64,000 bases of DNA from Fimenecus sp045593555 (lineage in GTDB: Bacteria > Bacillota > Clostridia > Oscillospirales > Acutalibacteraceae), in NCBI GenBank assembly GCA_045593555.1, contig JAZNWU010000009.1, forward strand, positions 1 to 64,000. Reading direction: 5' to 3'. Position numbers and translations under genes: made by a program. Under the pieces are notes generated by a model. That model was not told the DNA's origin. It saw only the letters and a list, made by a program, of their open reading frames with translations, and searched no databases. Position 1 is the first letter of the stretch; every line of letters starts with the position of its first letter. Shown one piece after another: positions 15,823 through 24,352 of this stretch.

Positions 15823-15824
15823 GT

Positions 15825-16634
15825 GTGGTGATTCTCTTGATTGTGTATGTTGATGTGCTGATTGTCCTGAATACCCTCGTGAACTATTTTATACTTCTCG
15901 GTGTGAGAAAAATCACAAGAGCATACACAAAACGATGGAAAATTGCTTTGGGAGCATTGTTGGCAGGTTTTTCATCAATGTTACTATTTATTGAAAACCT
16001 CGGCATAATAATGACAATTCTCAAAGTGTTGACTGCTGTAATAACGGTAGCAATAACCTTTGGAATTAAACCCATGAAACAATTTTTAAGAAGATTGTTT
16101 TTATTATTTACGATAACTTTTATTTTTGGTGGGTTTGTCCTTGCAGTTTACATATTCTTTGATAAAGATATTATGATATATTCAAACGGAATAGTTTATT
16201 TTGATGTAAGTATGACATTCCTTGTTATCTGTTCTGTAATTACATACTTGATTATTACATCTGTATCAAAGATTACAGATAAGAAAGCACCTGTAAATAA
16301 AGAATATATCGTAAGTATTCAAAATAATGGTGTTAATATCACATGCACAGCACTTATGGACACGGGAAATAACTTGTGTGACCCATTTTCAAGCTATCCA
16401 GTTATAATGGTAGATAAAAGTATTTTCAGTCAACTTTTTGATAATGAAAAAATACGATTAATTCCTGTTTCAACGGTAAATGGTGACTCAATAATTCGTG
16501 CATTTAAACCTGAAAAAGTAACTATTCAAAGTTTTTCGACAGATAATGTATACATAGGTGAGAGCAATACAAATCTTGATGAATATAAAATAATTTTAAA
16601 TATTAACCTTGAAGGAGAAATACATAATGAATAA
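15825..16634 (+). CDS. spoIIGA: SpoIIGA, pro-sigma-E processing protease
   Basis: SpoIIGA is the mother-cell membrane aspartic protease that removes the pro-sequence of sigma-E after septation. This 269-residue protein has five hydrophobic segments in residues 1-150 and a soluble protease domain with the aspartic motif MDTGN (D179). The family opening VYVDVLIVLNTLVNYFIL is present. The start is uncertain: GTG at 15825 is given, but TTG at 15837 or GTG at 15843 after GGTGA are possible. The stop overlaps sigE by eight bases, the usual spoIIG operon order. It follows the upstream terminator closely, so its own promoter must lie near or inside that hairpin. Confidence 0.9.
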   Translation: MVILLIVYVDVLIVLNTLVNYFILLGVRKITRAYTKRWKIALGALLAGFSSMLLFIENLGIIMTILKVLTAVITVAITFGIKPMKQFLRRLFLLFTITFIFGGFVLAVYIFFDKDIMIYSNGIVYFDVSMTFLVICSVITYLIITSVSKITDKKAPVNKEYIVSIQNNGVNITCTALMDTGNNLCDPFSSYPVIMVDKSIFSQLFDNEKIRLIPVSTVNGDSIIRAFKPEKVTIQSFSTDNVYIGESNTNLDEYKIILNINLEGEIHNE

Positions 16635-17331
16635 TTTGTTTATGCTTATCAGAAAAATTTTTTTGAAGTTTTTTAAAGGTGGAGTTTATTACATAAACGG
16701 AACAATAAATCTACCCGAACCATTAACTCTTGAAGAAGAACAATGTTTAAGTGAAAAACTATCAACAGGAGATGAAAAAGCAAGAGAAAAGCTTATTGTA
16801 CATAATCTTCGACTTGTCGTTTATATTGCAAAAAAGTTTGAAAGTTCTGGAGTAAGTCTTGATGACCTTATTTCTATAGGTACAATTGGTCTTATAAAAG
16901 CTGTGAACACATTTTCGCCTGAAAAGAATATAAAATTAGCAACGTATGCATCTCGATGTATAGAAAATGAAATACTTATGTATTTAAGAAAAATTTCATC
17001 ACAAAAAATGGTTGTTTCACTCGATGAACCTTTAAATACTGATTGGGATGGGAATGAACTTATGCTTGCTGATGTGCTTGGTAGTGAAGGTGATGAAATC
17101 AGCAGAGAAATTGAAGAAGACGATGAAAAAAGAATTCTACTTCAGGTAATTGATGATTTGCCAAAAAGAGAAAGAGAAATAATTGAAATGCGTTTTGGAA
17201 TAGGTGACAAAGAAGAACTTACACAAAAGGAAGTGGCAGATATAATGGGCATTTCTCAAAGCTATATTTCAAGACTTGAAAAAAGAATAATAAAAAAGCT
17301 TGGGAACAGACTAAAAGCACAAACAAAATGA
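16627..17331 (+). CDS. sigE: RNA polymerase sporulation sigma factor SigE (pro-form)
   Basis: The early mother-cell sigma factor, 234 residues. A hydrophobic, basic pro-sequence at about 1-20 (NNLFMLIRKIFLKFFKG) precedes VYYINGTINLPEPL, the cleavage neighbourhood. Region 2 has LRLVVYIAKKFESSGVSLDDLISIGTIGL and KLATYASRCIENEILMYLR; region 4 ends with DLPKREREIIEMRFG and TQKEVADIMGISQSYISRLEKR. The ATG is chosen because AAGGAG lies upstream inside spoIIGA; an upstream in-frame ATG lacks a site. In many Clostridia sigG follows, but here the next gene is an unrelated dehydrogenase. Confidence 0.95.
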   Translation: MNNLFMLIRKIFLKFFKGGVYYINGTINLPEPLTLEEEQCLSEKLSTGDEKAREKLIVHNLRLVVYIAKKFESSGVSLDDLISIGTIGLIKAVNTFSPEKNIKLATYASRCIENEILMYLRKISSQKMVVSLDEPLNTDWDGNELMLADVLGSEGDEISREIEEDDEKRILLQVIDDLPKREREIIEMRFGIGDKEELTQKEVADIMGISQSYISRLEKRIIKKLGNRLKAQTK

Positions 17332-17409
17332 CAAAAGTTTGTATAATATTTTTTATAAAAAAGTATATAAAAAAATATATGTTTGTGCTATAATGTTATG
17401 GATAATGAA

Positions 17410-17431
17410 GAGGTGCGTAGATTTGCACCTC
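17410..17431. promoter_or_regulatory. Palindrome in the leader of the GlpA-like operon
   Basis: GAGGTGC (17410-17416) and GCACCTC (17425-17431) form a perfect 7-bp inverted repeat between a TATAAT-like -10 (about 17391-17396) and the ribosome site. It could be an operator or an RNA hairpin that controls the operon. Confidence 0.45.
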
Positions 17432-17454
17432 AAAAGGAAAAGAAGGGTGTAATT

Positions 17455-18885
17455 ATGACTTACGATGTAGCAATTGTAGGTGCCGGTGTAGTAGGCGGTC
17501 TTATTGCACGAGAACTCAGCCGATTCCAAGTAAAAGTGGCTTTGCTTGAAAAGTGTAATGATGTTGCTATGGGTACTACTAAGGCTAACAGTGCTATTGT
17601 GCATGGCGGTTTTGATGCACAGAATGGTACACTTAAGGCTAAACTTAATGTGCAAGGTACATTGATGATGCCTCAAGTTTGTGAAAAACTTCATGTTCCG
17701 TTTAAAAAGAACGGTTCTGTAGTTGTTGCTTTTTCCGAAAAGGAAATGGAGCATGTAAAAGAACTTTATGAGCGTGGTATTAAAAACGGAGTACCTGAGC
17801 TTTCAGTAATTGACCGTGACGAGCTTCGCAGAATTGAACCAAATATCAGTGATGAGGCTGTTGGTGCTTTACTTTCAGAGAGTGCAGGTATTGTCTGTCC
17901 TTATGAGCTTACAATCGCAGCAGTTGAAAACGCTGTTACAAACGGTGTTGAATTTATCAGAAATTGCGAAGTGAAATCAATTGACGAAAATGCTGACGGT
18001 TATGTTCTTAATACAACTGCAGGGGAAATCAATGCAAAGTATATTATCAATGCAGCAGGTAATTTCTCTGATGAATTAGCAAAGATGGTTGGCGACGATT
18101 CAATCGAACTTATTCCGAGAAAAGGTGAATACTATGTTCTTGATAAGTCAGTTGGTAATCTTGCAGTTCATACAATTTTCCAGTGTCCAAATGAAATGGG
18201 TAAAGGTATACTTGTAACACCTACTGTTGACGGAAATCTTCTCATTGGTCCTACTGCTGTGAATATTGAAGAAAAAGAGGATGTTACAACAACTTCTGAA
18301 GGACTTCGTGATATTGTTGAAAAGGCACTTAAATCTGTTCCTATTGTTTCAACAAGAAATGCAATCACATCTTTCGCAGGTGTCCGTGCTCATCCTGTTA
18401 ATGACGATTTTATTATCGGATGGTGTCCTGCAAGTGATAACTTCCTCAATGTTGCAGGTGTTGAATCTCCCGGTCTTTCATCTGCTCCTGCTATTGCACT
18501 TTTTGTTCGTGAAATTCTTGAGGAAAAGCTTCCGCTTACAGAAAAGGCAGAATATACGGATACAAGAGAAAAGCCTGTTCGTTTCCGTCATATGAGTGAT
18601 GACGAAAGAGCAGAGCTTATTAAGAAAAATCCTGCTTACGGCAGAATCGTTTGTCGTTGCGAAACAATTACAGAGGGCGAAATTATCGACGCTATCAAGG
18701 CTCCTGCAGGAGCTCGTGATGTTGACGGTGTTAAGCGTAGAACTCGAGCAGGTATGGGCCGTTGTCAGGGTGGCTTCTGCGGAAGCAAGGTTGTTGAAAT
18801 CCTTTCTCGTGAATTAGGTGTTCCAATGAATGAAATCACAAAATTCGGCAACGATTCAAAAATTATCTATGAAAGAACAAAGTGA
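17455..18885 (+). CDS. glpA: FAD-dependent glycerol-3-phosphate dehydrogenase-like oxidoreductase with BFD-type Fe-S end
   Basis: The 476-residue protein has an N-terminal dinucleotide fold (VAIVGAGVVGGLIAREL), a DAO-type FAD domain through about 365 and a C-terminal domain with four cysteines (C400, C402, C437, C442; CRC and CQGGFC) typical of a BFD-like [2Fe-2S] site. The set matches the GlpA-like protein found in Firmicutes beside a second flavoprotein and a DUF1667 protein, usually assigned to glycerol-3-phosphate oxidation. GAAGGGTGTAATT fixes the ATG; upstream in-frame codons lack a site. No glpK or glpF is seen in the window, so the substrate is not proven. Confidence 0.75.
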   Translation: MTYDVAIVGAGVVGGLIARELSRFQVKVALLEKCNDVAMGTTKANSAIVHGGFDAQNGTLKAKLNVQGTLMMPQVCEKLHVPFKKNGSVVVAFSEKEMEHVKELYERGIKNGVPELSVIDRDELRRIEPNISDEAVGALLSESAGIVCPYELTIAAVENAVTNGVEFIRNCEVKSIDENADGYVLNTTAGEINAKYIINAAGNFSDELAKMVGDDSIELIPRKGEYYVLDKSVGNLAVHTIFQCPNEMGKGILVTPTVDGNLLIGPTAVNIEEKEDVTTTSEGLRDIVEKALKSVPIVSTRNAITSFAGVRAHPVNDDFIIGWCPASDNFLNVAGVESPGLSSAPAIALFVREILEEKLPLTEKAEYTDTREKPVRFRHMSDDERAELIKKNPAYGRIVCRCETITEGEIIDAIKAPAGARDVDGVKRRTRAGMGRCQGGFCGSKVVEILSRELGVPMNEITKFGNDSKIIYERTK

Positions 18886-18897
18886 GGTGAAATCGGT

Positions 18898-20151
18898 ATG
18901 TTAAATTATGAGCTTGTTGTTGTAGGTGGCGGTCCTGCAGGTATGGCAGCTGCCCTTGAAGCAAAGGAAAAGGGAGTTAAAAGCATTATCGTTTTAGAAC
19001 GTGCTGAAACTCTTGGCGGTATTCTTGAACAGTGTATTCATACCGGTTTCGGTCTTCATTACTTTGGTGAAGAACTTTCAGGTCCTGAATATGCAGGTCG
19101 TTTTATGAAACTTCTTGAGGATACTGATATTACGGTTAAAACTGATACAATGGTACTTGATGTTGCTTCTGACAATGTTGTAACAGCAGTTAACAAGAAA
19201 GACGGTCTTCTTAAAATTCAGGCAAAAGCAGTTGTTCTCGCAATGGGCTGTCGTGAAAGACCTCGTGGTGCATTGAGTATTGCAGGTAGTCGTTGTTCAG
19301 GTATTATGACTGCAGGTACTGCACAGAAATATGTCAATATTGACGGATATATGCCCGGTCATGAGGTTGTTATCCTCGGTTCAGGTGATATTGGTCTTAT
19401 TATGGCTCGTCGTATGACTCTTGAGGGTGCAAAGGTTAAGATGGTTTGTGAGCTTATGCCTTATTCAGGTGGTCTTACACGAAATATTGTTCAGTGTCTT
19501 GACGACTTCGGTATCCCTCTTAAGCTTTCAACTACAGTTATTGCAACTCACGGTAAGGACAGACTTGAGGGCGTTACAATTGCAAAGGTTGGCGAAAGAC
19601 TTCAGCCAATTCCGGGAACAGAAGAATATGTTCCTTGCGATACATTGATGTTGTCCGTTGGTCTTATTCCTGAAAATGAGCTTTCAAAGAATGCAGGACT
19701 TCAGCTTGACAACATTACAAATGGTCCGCGTGTTGACGAATATCGTGAAACAGAACACGCAGGTGTGTTTGCTTGCGGTAATGTTCTTCAGGTTCACGAC
19801 CTTGTTGACTATGTTACTGAGGAAAGCCAGATTGCAGGTCTTGGTGCTGCAAAGTATATTAAGGGTGAAAAGGTAACAGGCGAATGTGTCTTTACAAAGG
19901 GTATTAACGGTGTCCGTTACATAGTTCCGCAGCGAATTAATCACGAAACTGATACTGATGTTAAGCTTTACTTCCGTGTTGGTGCAGTGTTCAATAATGC
20001 AAAGATTATCGTAGAATGTGACGGTAAAGAAATCCTTTCAAAGAAAAAGGTTAAGCTTTGTCCAGGTGAAATGGAATATGTTACTCTCAAACAGGCCGTT
20101 ATCAATGAACTTCCTGTTAATGCAGAAATTACAGTAAGAGTGGAGGCATAA
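18898..20151 (+). CDS. FAD/NAD-dependent oxidoreductase, partner of the GlpA-like protein
   Basis: The 417-residue protein has two dinucleotide-binding folds: VVVGGGPAGMAAALEA at the start and VVILGSGDIGLIMARRM near 160, with a catalytic-region motif MGCRERPRGAL between. This is the pyridine nucleotide-disulfide reductase family without a redox cysteine pair. The partner gene lies 12 bases upstream and DUF1667 starts four bases downstream, so the three likely form one complex that passes electrons from the substrate to an acceptor. GAGGTG precedes the ATG. Confidence 0.8.
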   Translation: MLNYELVVVGGGPAGMAAALEAKEKGVKSIIVLERAETLGGILEQCIHTGFGLHYFGEELSGPEYAGRFMKLLEDTDITVKTDTMVLDVASDNVVTAVNKKDGLLKIQAKAVVLAMGCRERPRGALSIAGSRCSGIMTAGTAQKYVNIDGYMPGHEVVILGSGDIGLIMARRMTLEGAKVKMVCELMPYSGGLTRNIVQCLDDFGIPLKLSTTVIATHGKDRLEGVTIAKVGERLQPIPGTEEYVPCDTLMLSVGLIPENELSKNAGLQLDNITNGPRVDEYRETEHAGVFACGNVLQVHDLVDYVTEESQIAGLGAAKYIKGEKVTGECVFTKGINGVRYIVPQRINHETDTDVKLYFRVGAVFNNAKIIVECDGKEILSKKKVKLCPGEMEYVTLKQAVINELPVNAEITVRVEA

Positions 20152-20155
20152 GAAA

Positions 20156-20518
20156 ATGGAAAATAGAGAACTTGTTTGTGTTGCTTGTCCTTTAGGATGC
20201 CCTATAACTGTAACTTTTGATGCAGACGGTAATGTAGAAACAGTTACAGGTAATACTTGTAAGCGTGGCGATGCTTATGCTCGTACAGAGGTTACAAACC
20301 CAACAAGAATGCTTACAACTACTGTTAAGGTAGAGGGTGGCAAGGCTTATGTTGTGCCTGTAAAGAGTGCAAACCCAATTCCAAAGGGTATGATGTTCGA
20401 ATGTATGGAAGTTATAAACAAAGCGTCTGTTAAAGCACCTGTAAATATCGGTGATGTTGTTATCGAAAATATTCTCGGTACAGGTGTGGATATTATTGCA
20501 ACAAATTATGCAGAATAA
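20156..20518 (+). CDS. DUF1667 protein, third subunit of the GlpA-like set
   Basis: The 120-residue protein starts with a cysteine cluster CVACPLGCPI (C8, C11, C15) and has a fourth cysteine in GNTCKRG (near 38). It resembles the N-terminal Fe-S region of molybdopterin oxidoreductases, suggesting an Fe-S electron carrier. In Firmicutes DUF1667 genes nearly always follow the two flavoproteins found here. The last 11 bases overlap the start of the fucosidase gene, so that gene is probably in the same transcript. Confidence 0.8.
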   Translation: MENRELVCVACPLGCPITVTFDADGNVETVTGNTCKRGDAYARTEVTNPTRMLTTTVKVEGGKAYVVPVKSANPIPKGMMFECMEVINKASVKAPVNIGDVVIENILGTGVDIIATNYAE

Positions 20519-21935
20519 AAGAAGTTATGAGTTGGCGGCGGAAGTAATTCCGTCGCCACGTCAATTAGAGTGGCAAAAACTTGAAATGTACGCTTTCTGT
20601 CATTTCGGTACAAATACTTTTACTGGTCGTGAATGGGGTGATGGCACTGCTCCTGCGTCTGTTTTTAATCCTAAAAAGCTTGATGCTCGTCAATGGGCAA
20701 GAGAGATTAAAAATGCAGGTATGAGAGCCATTATTCTCACTTGTAAGCATCACGATGGATTTTGCCTTTGGCAGAGTGAATTTACAGATTATTGTATGAA
20801 AAATAGCCCGTATAAAGACGGAAAAGGCGATGTCGTAAAGGAAGTCAGCGATGCCTGTCGTGAATATGGACTTAAATTCGGTGTTTATCTTTCTCCCTGG
20901 GACAGACACGAAGCCACTTATGGTACAGGTGAAGAATATAATGATTATTTTATAAATCAGCTTTCGGAACTTGCAACGAGATACGGTGACATATTCTGCT
21001 TTTGGTTTGACGGTGCTTGTGGCGAAGGCAAAAACGGTAAAAAACAGGTTTATGATTGGAAACGTTATTTTGCTCTTATCCGTGATTTACAACCAAACGC
21101 AGTTATAAATATCTGTGGACCTGATGTCCGTTGGTGTGGCAATGAAGCAGGAAAATCACGAGAATCCGAGTGGAGTGTTGTTCCTGCATTTGTAGGAAAT
21201 CAGGACTATACTGCTGAACATTCCCAACAAGAGGATAATCCTGAATTCTCAAAAAAAGTTGATACTAAAACTCAGGATTTAGGAAGTCGTGAATTTATTA
21301 ACGGTATAAAGAATTTTATCTGGTATCCTGCCGAAGTTGATGTTTCAATCCGACCGGGTTGGTTTTATCATAAGAGAGAAGATTTTAAGGTTAAATCATT
21401 AAAAAAACTTATGCAGATTTATTGGGGTAGTGTTGGTGGTAATTCATCGTTACTTCTCAACATTCCACCTGACAAAAATGGTCTTTTGTCAAAATATGAT
21501 GTTAGAGCTTTGCGTAAATTTGGTGATGAATTACGGAAAGAGTTTCCCGAAAACCTTGCAGTAAATTGCAAAGTGACTGCATCATCTCAACTTGATGATT
21601 CTCACAGTGCAGACAATATTCTTAAAGAAAATGACTATTGGCAATGTGGAGCAGGGGATACACAACCTGAAATCATAATTGATTTTGATAAATCAATAAT
21701 TGCAGATAAAATTGTTTTAAAGGAAAATATTGCAACAGGACAACAAATTGAGAATTTTGATGTCTATGCAGATAATGGAAATGGATTTGAAAAAATCTGT
21801 TCGTCAACTATAATCGGTGCTAAGAGAATTTGTCGATTTGAAAGACAAAATATAAAACGGATTAAAATTGTTATTACATCGTATCGTGTAAAAGCAACTC
21901 TCAATTCAGTTGAAATCTATTGCAAAAGTAAATAA
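20508..21935 (+). CDS. Alpha-L-fucosidase, GH29, with C-terminal discoidin-type domain
   Basis: The enzyme removes terminal L-fucose from glycans. The 475-residue protein lacks a signal peptide, so it acts in the cytoplasm. The GH29 barrel covers about 10-345: FCHFGTNTFTGREWG, TCKHHDGFCLW, GVYLSPWDRHE and CFWFDGACGEG, with D168 as the expected nucleophile. Residues about 355-475 form an F5/8 type C (CBM32-like) domain. The ATG at 20508 overlaps the DUF1667 stop and has a weak ribosome site, so translation probably depends on coupling; an earlier in-frame ATG at 20451 would lie within that gene. A sugar symporter is convergent downstream. Confidence 0.85.
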   Translation: MQNKRSYELAAEVIPSPRQLEWQKLEMYAFCHFGTNTFTGREWGDGTAPASVFNPKKLDARQWAREIKNAGMRAIILTCKHHDGFCLWQSEFTDYCMKNSPYKDGKGDVVKEVSDACREYGLKFGVYLSPWDRHEATYGTGEEYNDYFINQLSELATRYGDIFCFWFDGACGEGKNGKKQVYDWKRYFALIRDLQPNAVINICGPDVRWCGNEAGKSRESEWSVVPAFVGNQDYTAEHSQQEDNPEFSKKVDTKTQDLGSREFINGIKNFIWYPAEVDVSIRPGWFYHKREDFKVKSLKKLMQIYWGSVGGNSSLLLNIPPDKNGLLSKYDVRALRKFGDELRKEFPENLAVNCKVTASSQLDDSHSADNILKENDYWQCGAGDTQPEIIIDFDKSIIADKIVLKENIATGQQIENFDVYADNGNGFEKICSSTIIGAKRICRFERQNIKRIKIVITSYRVKATLNSVEIYCKSK

Positions 21936-21944
21936 TACAACAAA

Positions 21945-21971
21945 AAACCGACTCAGCTTGAGTCGGTTTAA
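21945..21971. terminator. Bidirectional terminator between fucosidase and symporter genes
   Basis: AAACCGACTCA (21945-21955) and TGAGTCGGTTT (21959-21969) form an 11-bp stem with a 3-base loop between convergent genes; the ends are A-rich and T-rich. Confidence 0.8.
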
Positions 21972-21990
21972 TATTTATTGTGATTGAAAA

Positions 21991-23544
21991 TTATTCTGCT
22001 TTTTCTTCGCCATCAATGTTAAGATTTTCAAGTCTTTCACGACGCTTAACTTCAAGTTCTTTAAGCATCTGTTCTTTGAACTTGCCGTCAACATTGAAGA
22101 ACATAAGAGTTACACCATAAAGGAAACGAGCAATAGCAGGCATTAAGCAGAAAATTGCCCAGAAACCAAGGAGCGTTTTTTCATTTGATTCAGGAACAAT
22201 GTTACCGAATTCGTCCTTACGAGCAACATAACCAACTGCCGAAATAACAACACCTGAAAGAAGCTGTGTAATTGAGTTTGCAGCCTTACCAAAGTAATTT
22301 TGAACAGTCTGAACAAGAGCCTCATTTCTCATGCCTGTTTTCCATTCGCTATAGTCATAAACATCACCTTGAAGAACAGCACCTGCAACGTTCATTAGCT
22401 GATTTGGAAGACCACAGATTGTAAGACAAAGAGTAAGAACTGCAAGGTTTATAACAGCATTCTGACCTTCCCAGTCAACAAGGAAGCCTTTGCCATTGTT
22501 GCCGAAAATACCAATAAGGAATGTACCTGCATATGCAAGACCTGCGAATATACCTGATGCAACAGCAACCTTTTTTGCACCAAATCTACGAATAAGTTTA
22601 GGCGCAAGAGGAACCATAATATAGTTTGGAATACCTGTGAAAAGACCTGCGATTGAACCGTGAGCAACGTTCTTTGAGTTATGCATCCAATAGAAACTTT
22701 CACTTGAAGCACCAACTGATTTAAATCCGTTAAAGAAACCTGAAAGAACGAGAATAAACATTGGTCTGTTCTGGAAAACATTCTTAAATGATTCAACAAC
22801 ACCAACTTCCTGCATCTGTTCACGAGATGCAAGTGGAACTCTTTCACGCATTGCGGAGAACCCGAAGAATGCTGTAAACGCAGCAATAACAACAATTATA
22901 ACGGCGAATCCTGTGTAAATATCCTGCATACCTACAGCATTGTCAGTAGCTTTTGGTAAGAAACCAACAAACATTGATGCAATAGATGGAAGGAAAACAC
23001 CGAAAAGGTCAGCAAACTTTGATGTAGCAATCAAATTGTCACGTTCATTGTTGTTAGGTGTAATGTTATAAAGCATAATTGTCCATGCACCAAAGTATGA
23101 CATACCAAGGTTATAAACAAATATTGCAATAACAGTCCATACAACCTTCTGCCATTCGTGAACAAGGAATGATGGTGTCGTAAAGAGCATTATCATAGCT
23201 ATTGCCCAGAAAGGAGTAGGAATAACAAGCCAAGGGCGAAGACGGCCCCAACGAGTTCTTGTACGGTCAATAATAAGACCTGAAATTGAGTCATCGACAG
23301 CATCATAAATTGATTCGATGAACATAATAATACCGTATGTACTACCTGACATTCCAAGGAAGCTGATAGCAAAAAACTGACGGAATGCATTTACATACTG
23401 GCTTAAGTTTTTTTGACCGAATGATGTAAGAAGGTAAGCAGCAATTTCCTTAGGACGAAGGTATCTTCTGTTAGAAGCGTCCTGCTGGATTGCCTCTCCG
23501 TTAACTTCTTCAGCAACGGTTGTGGTTACATTGTTGTTTTCCAC
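21991..23544 (-). CDS. GPH-family sugar:cation symporter
   Basis: The 517-residue membrane protein has about 12 hydrophobic segments between residues 45 and 490. The signatures are those of the glycoside-pentoside-hexuronide cation symporters of the major facilitator superfamily: YDAVDDSISGLIIDRTRTRWGRLRPWLV in loop 2-3 (seen as separate short motifs) and NAGxxIG-type turns later. The N-terminal 30 residues are hydrophilic and acidic. It probably imports a disaccharide or oligosaccharide with Na+ or H+. It faces the intracellular fucosidase gene convergently. That pairing suggests but does not prove a fucosylated substrate. Confidence 0.85.
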   Translation of the reverse strand: MENNNVTTTVAEEVNGEAIQQDASNRRYLRPKEIAAYLLTSFGQKNLSQYVNAFRQFFAISFLGMSGSTYGIIMFIESIYDAVDDSISGLIIDRTRTRWGRLRPWLVIPTPFWAIAMIMLFTTPSFLVHEWQKVVWTVIAIFVYNLGMSYFGAWTIMLYNITPNNNERDNLIATSKFADLFGVFLPSIASMFVGFLPKATDNAVGMQDIYTGFAVIIVVIAAFTAFFGFSAMRERVPLASREQMQEVGVVESFKNVFQNRPMFILVLSGFFNGFKSVGASSESFYWMHNSKNVAHGSIAGLFTGIPNYIMVPLAPKLIRRFGAKKVAVASGIFAGLAYAGTFLIGIFGNNGKGFLVDWEGQNAVINLAVLTLCLTICGLPNQLMNVAGAVLQGDVYDYSEWKTGMRNEALVQTVQNYFGKAANSITQLLSGVVISAVGYVARKDEFGNIVPESNEKTLLGFWAIFCLMPAIARFLYGVTLMFFNVDGKFKEQMLKELEVKRRERLENLNIDGEEKAE

Positions 23545-23597
23545 TTTTCAATCACGCCTTTTTAAATTAATACATATATATCCAATATATAAACAAT

Positions 23598-23626
23598 AAT
23601 ATAACATAAATTGGTTCAATAATCAA
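23598..23626 (-). promoter_or_regulatory. Promoter of the symporter gene
   Basis: On the minus strand TTGATT (23621-23626) and TATATT (23598-23603) are spaced by 17 bp. Confidence 0.65.
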
Positions 23627-23650
23627 CTAAAAAAACCAAAAATCATGTAA

Positions 23651-24097
23651 TTATTTGAATTTTAAAGAATAAGCAACAGCTAATTTGTCACAACGTTCAT
23701 TTTCAGGATGACCTGCATGACCTTTTACCCATTCAAACTCGTATTCATGAAGGGATAAAAGATTAAGCAATCTATCCCATAAATCGGGATTTAGTGCAGG
23801 CTTTTTATCAGCTTTTTTCCAATTGTTTGCTTTCCAACTTTCGGCCCAACCTTTTGTAATACCGTTTACGACATATGAAGAATCGGAATAAATCTTAACT
23901 TTACATTTTCTGTTAAGTGCCTCAAGACCATTGATGACGGCAAGAAGCTCCATTCTGTTGTTGGTAGTTTCAGCTTCACCACCTGAAAGCTCTTTTTCCA
24001 CACCATTACAGCGTAAAATTGTACCCCAACCACCTGGTCCCGGGTTACCTGAACAAGCACCATCTGTGAACATTTCTACATAACTTAATTTGTCCAT
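23651..24097 (-). CDS. rnhA: Ribonuclease HI
   Basis: RNase HI cuts the RNA strand of RNA-DNA hybrids. The 148-residue protein shows all four catalytic positions: FTDGAC, NNRMELLAV, YSDSSYVVNG and the last aspartate in NERCDKLA, with the handle region WKKADKKPALNPDLW between. The length is normal for bacterial RNase HI. The ATG at 24097 (MDKLSYVEM) is preferred; an upstream codon adds four residues that overlap the TGAGG ribosome site. It is a single gene just upstream of the symporter promoter. Confidence 0.95.
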   Translation of the reverse strand: MDKLSYVEMFTDGACSGNPGPGGWGTILRCNGVEKELSGGEAETTNNRMELLAVINGLEALNRKCKVKIYSDSSYVVNGITKGWAESWKANNWKKADKKPALNPDLWDRLLNLLSLHEYEFEWVKGHAGHPENERCDKLAVAYSLKFK

Positions 24098-24195
24098 AAA
24101 AAACCTCAATGAATAAATATCAAAATTTTATATCAAACTAATTTTAACACGGATTTTTAACTTTAACAACATATATTTTATAAAGGTGGTTTTTC

Positions 24196-24224
24196 TTGAC
24201 ATTAAGATGAAAAAATAGTATTAT
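24196..24224 (+). promoter_or_regulatory. Promoter of the RNase J gene
   Basis: TTGACA (24196-24201) and TATTAT (24219-24224) are spaced by 17 bp. The resulting leader is about 120 nt. No strong fold was found in it. Confidence 0.7.
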
Positions 24225-24352
24225 ATTAAGACAACTATATTGAGATAGTATGGGTATTTATACGCATTTTCCAACAACTGAAATTTTCCTGACTTTTGCC
24301 TTAAGTTAGGTACATATAATTTTATAACATAATAAATAATAAAGGAGGAAAT

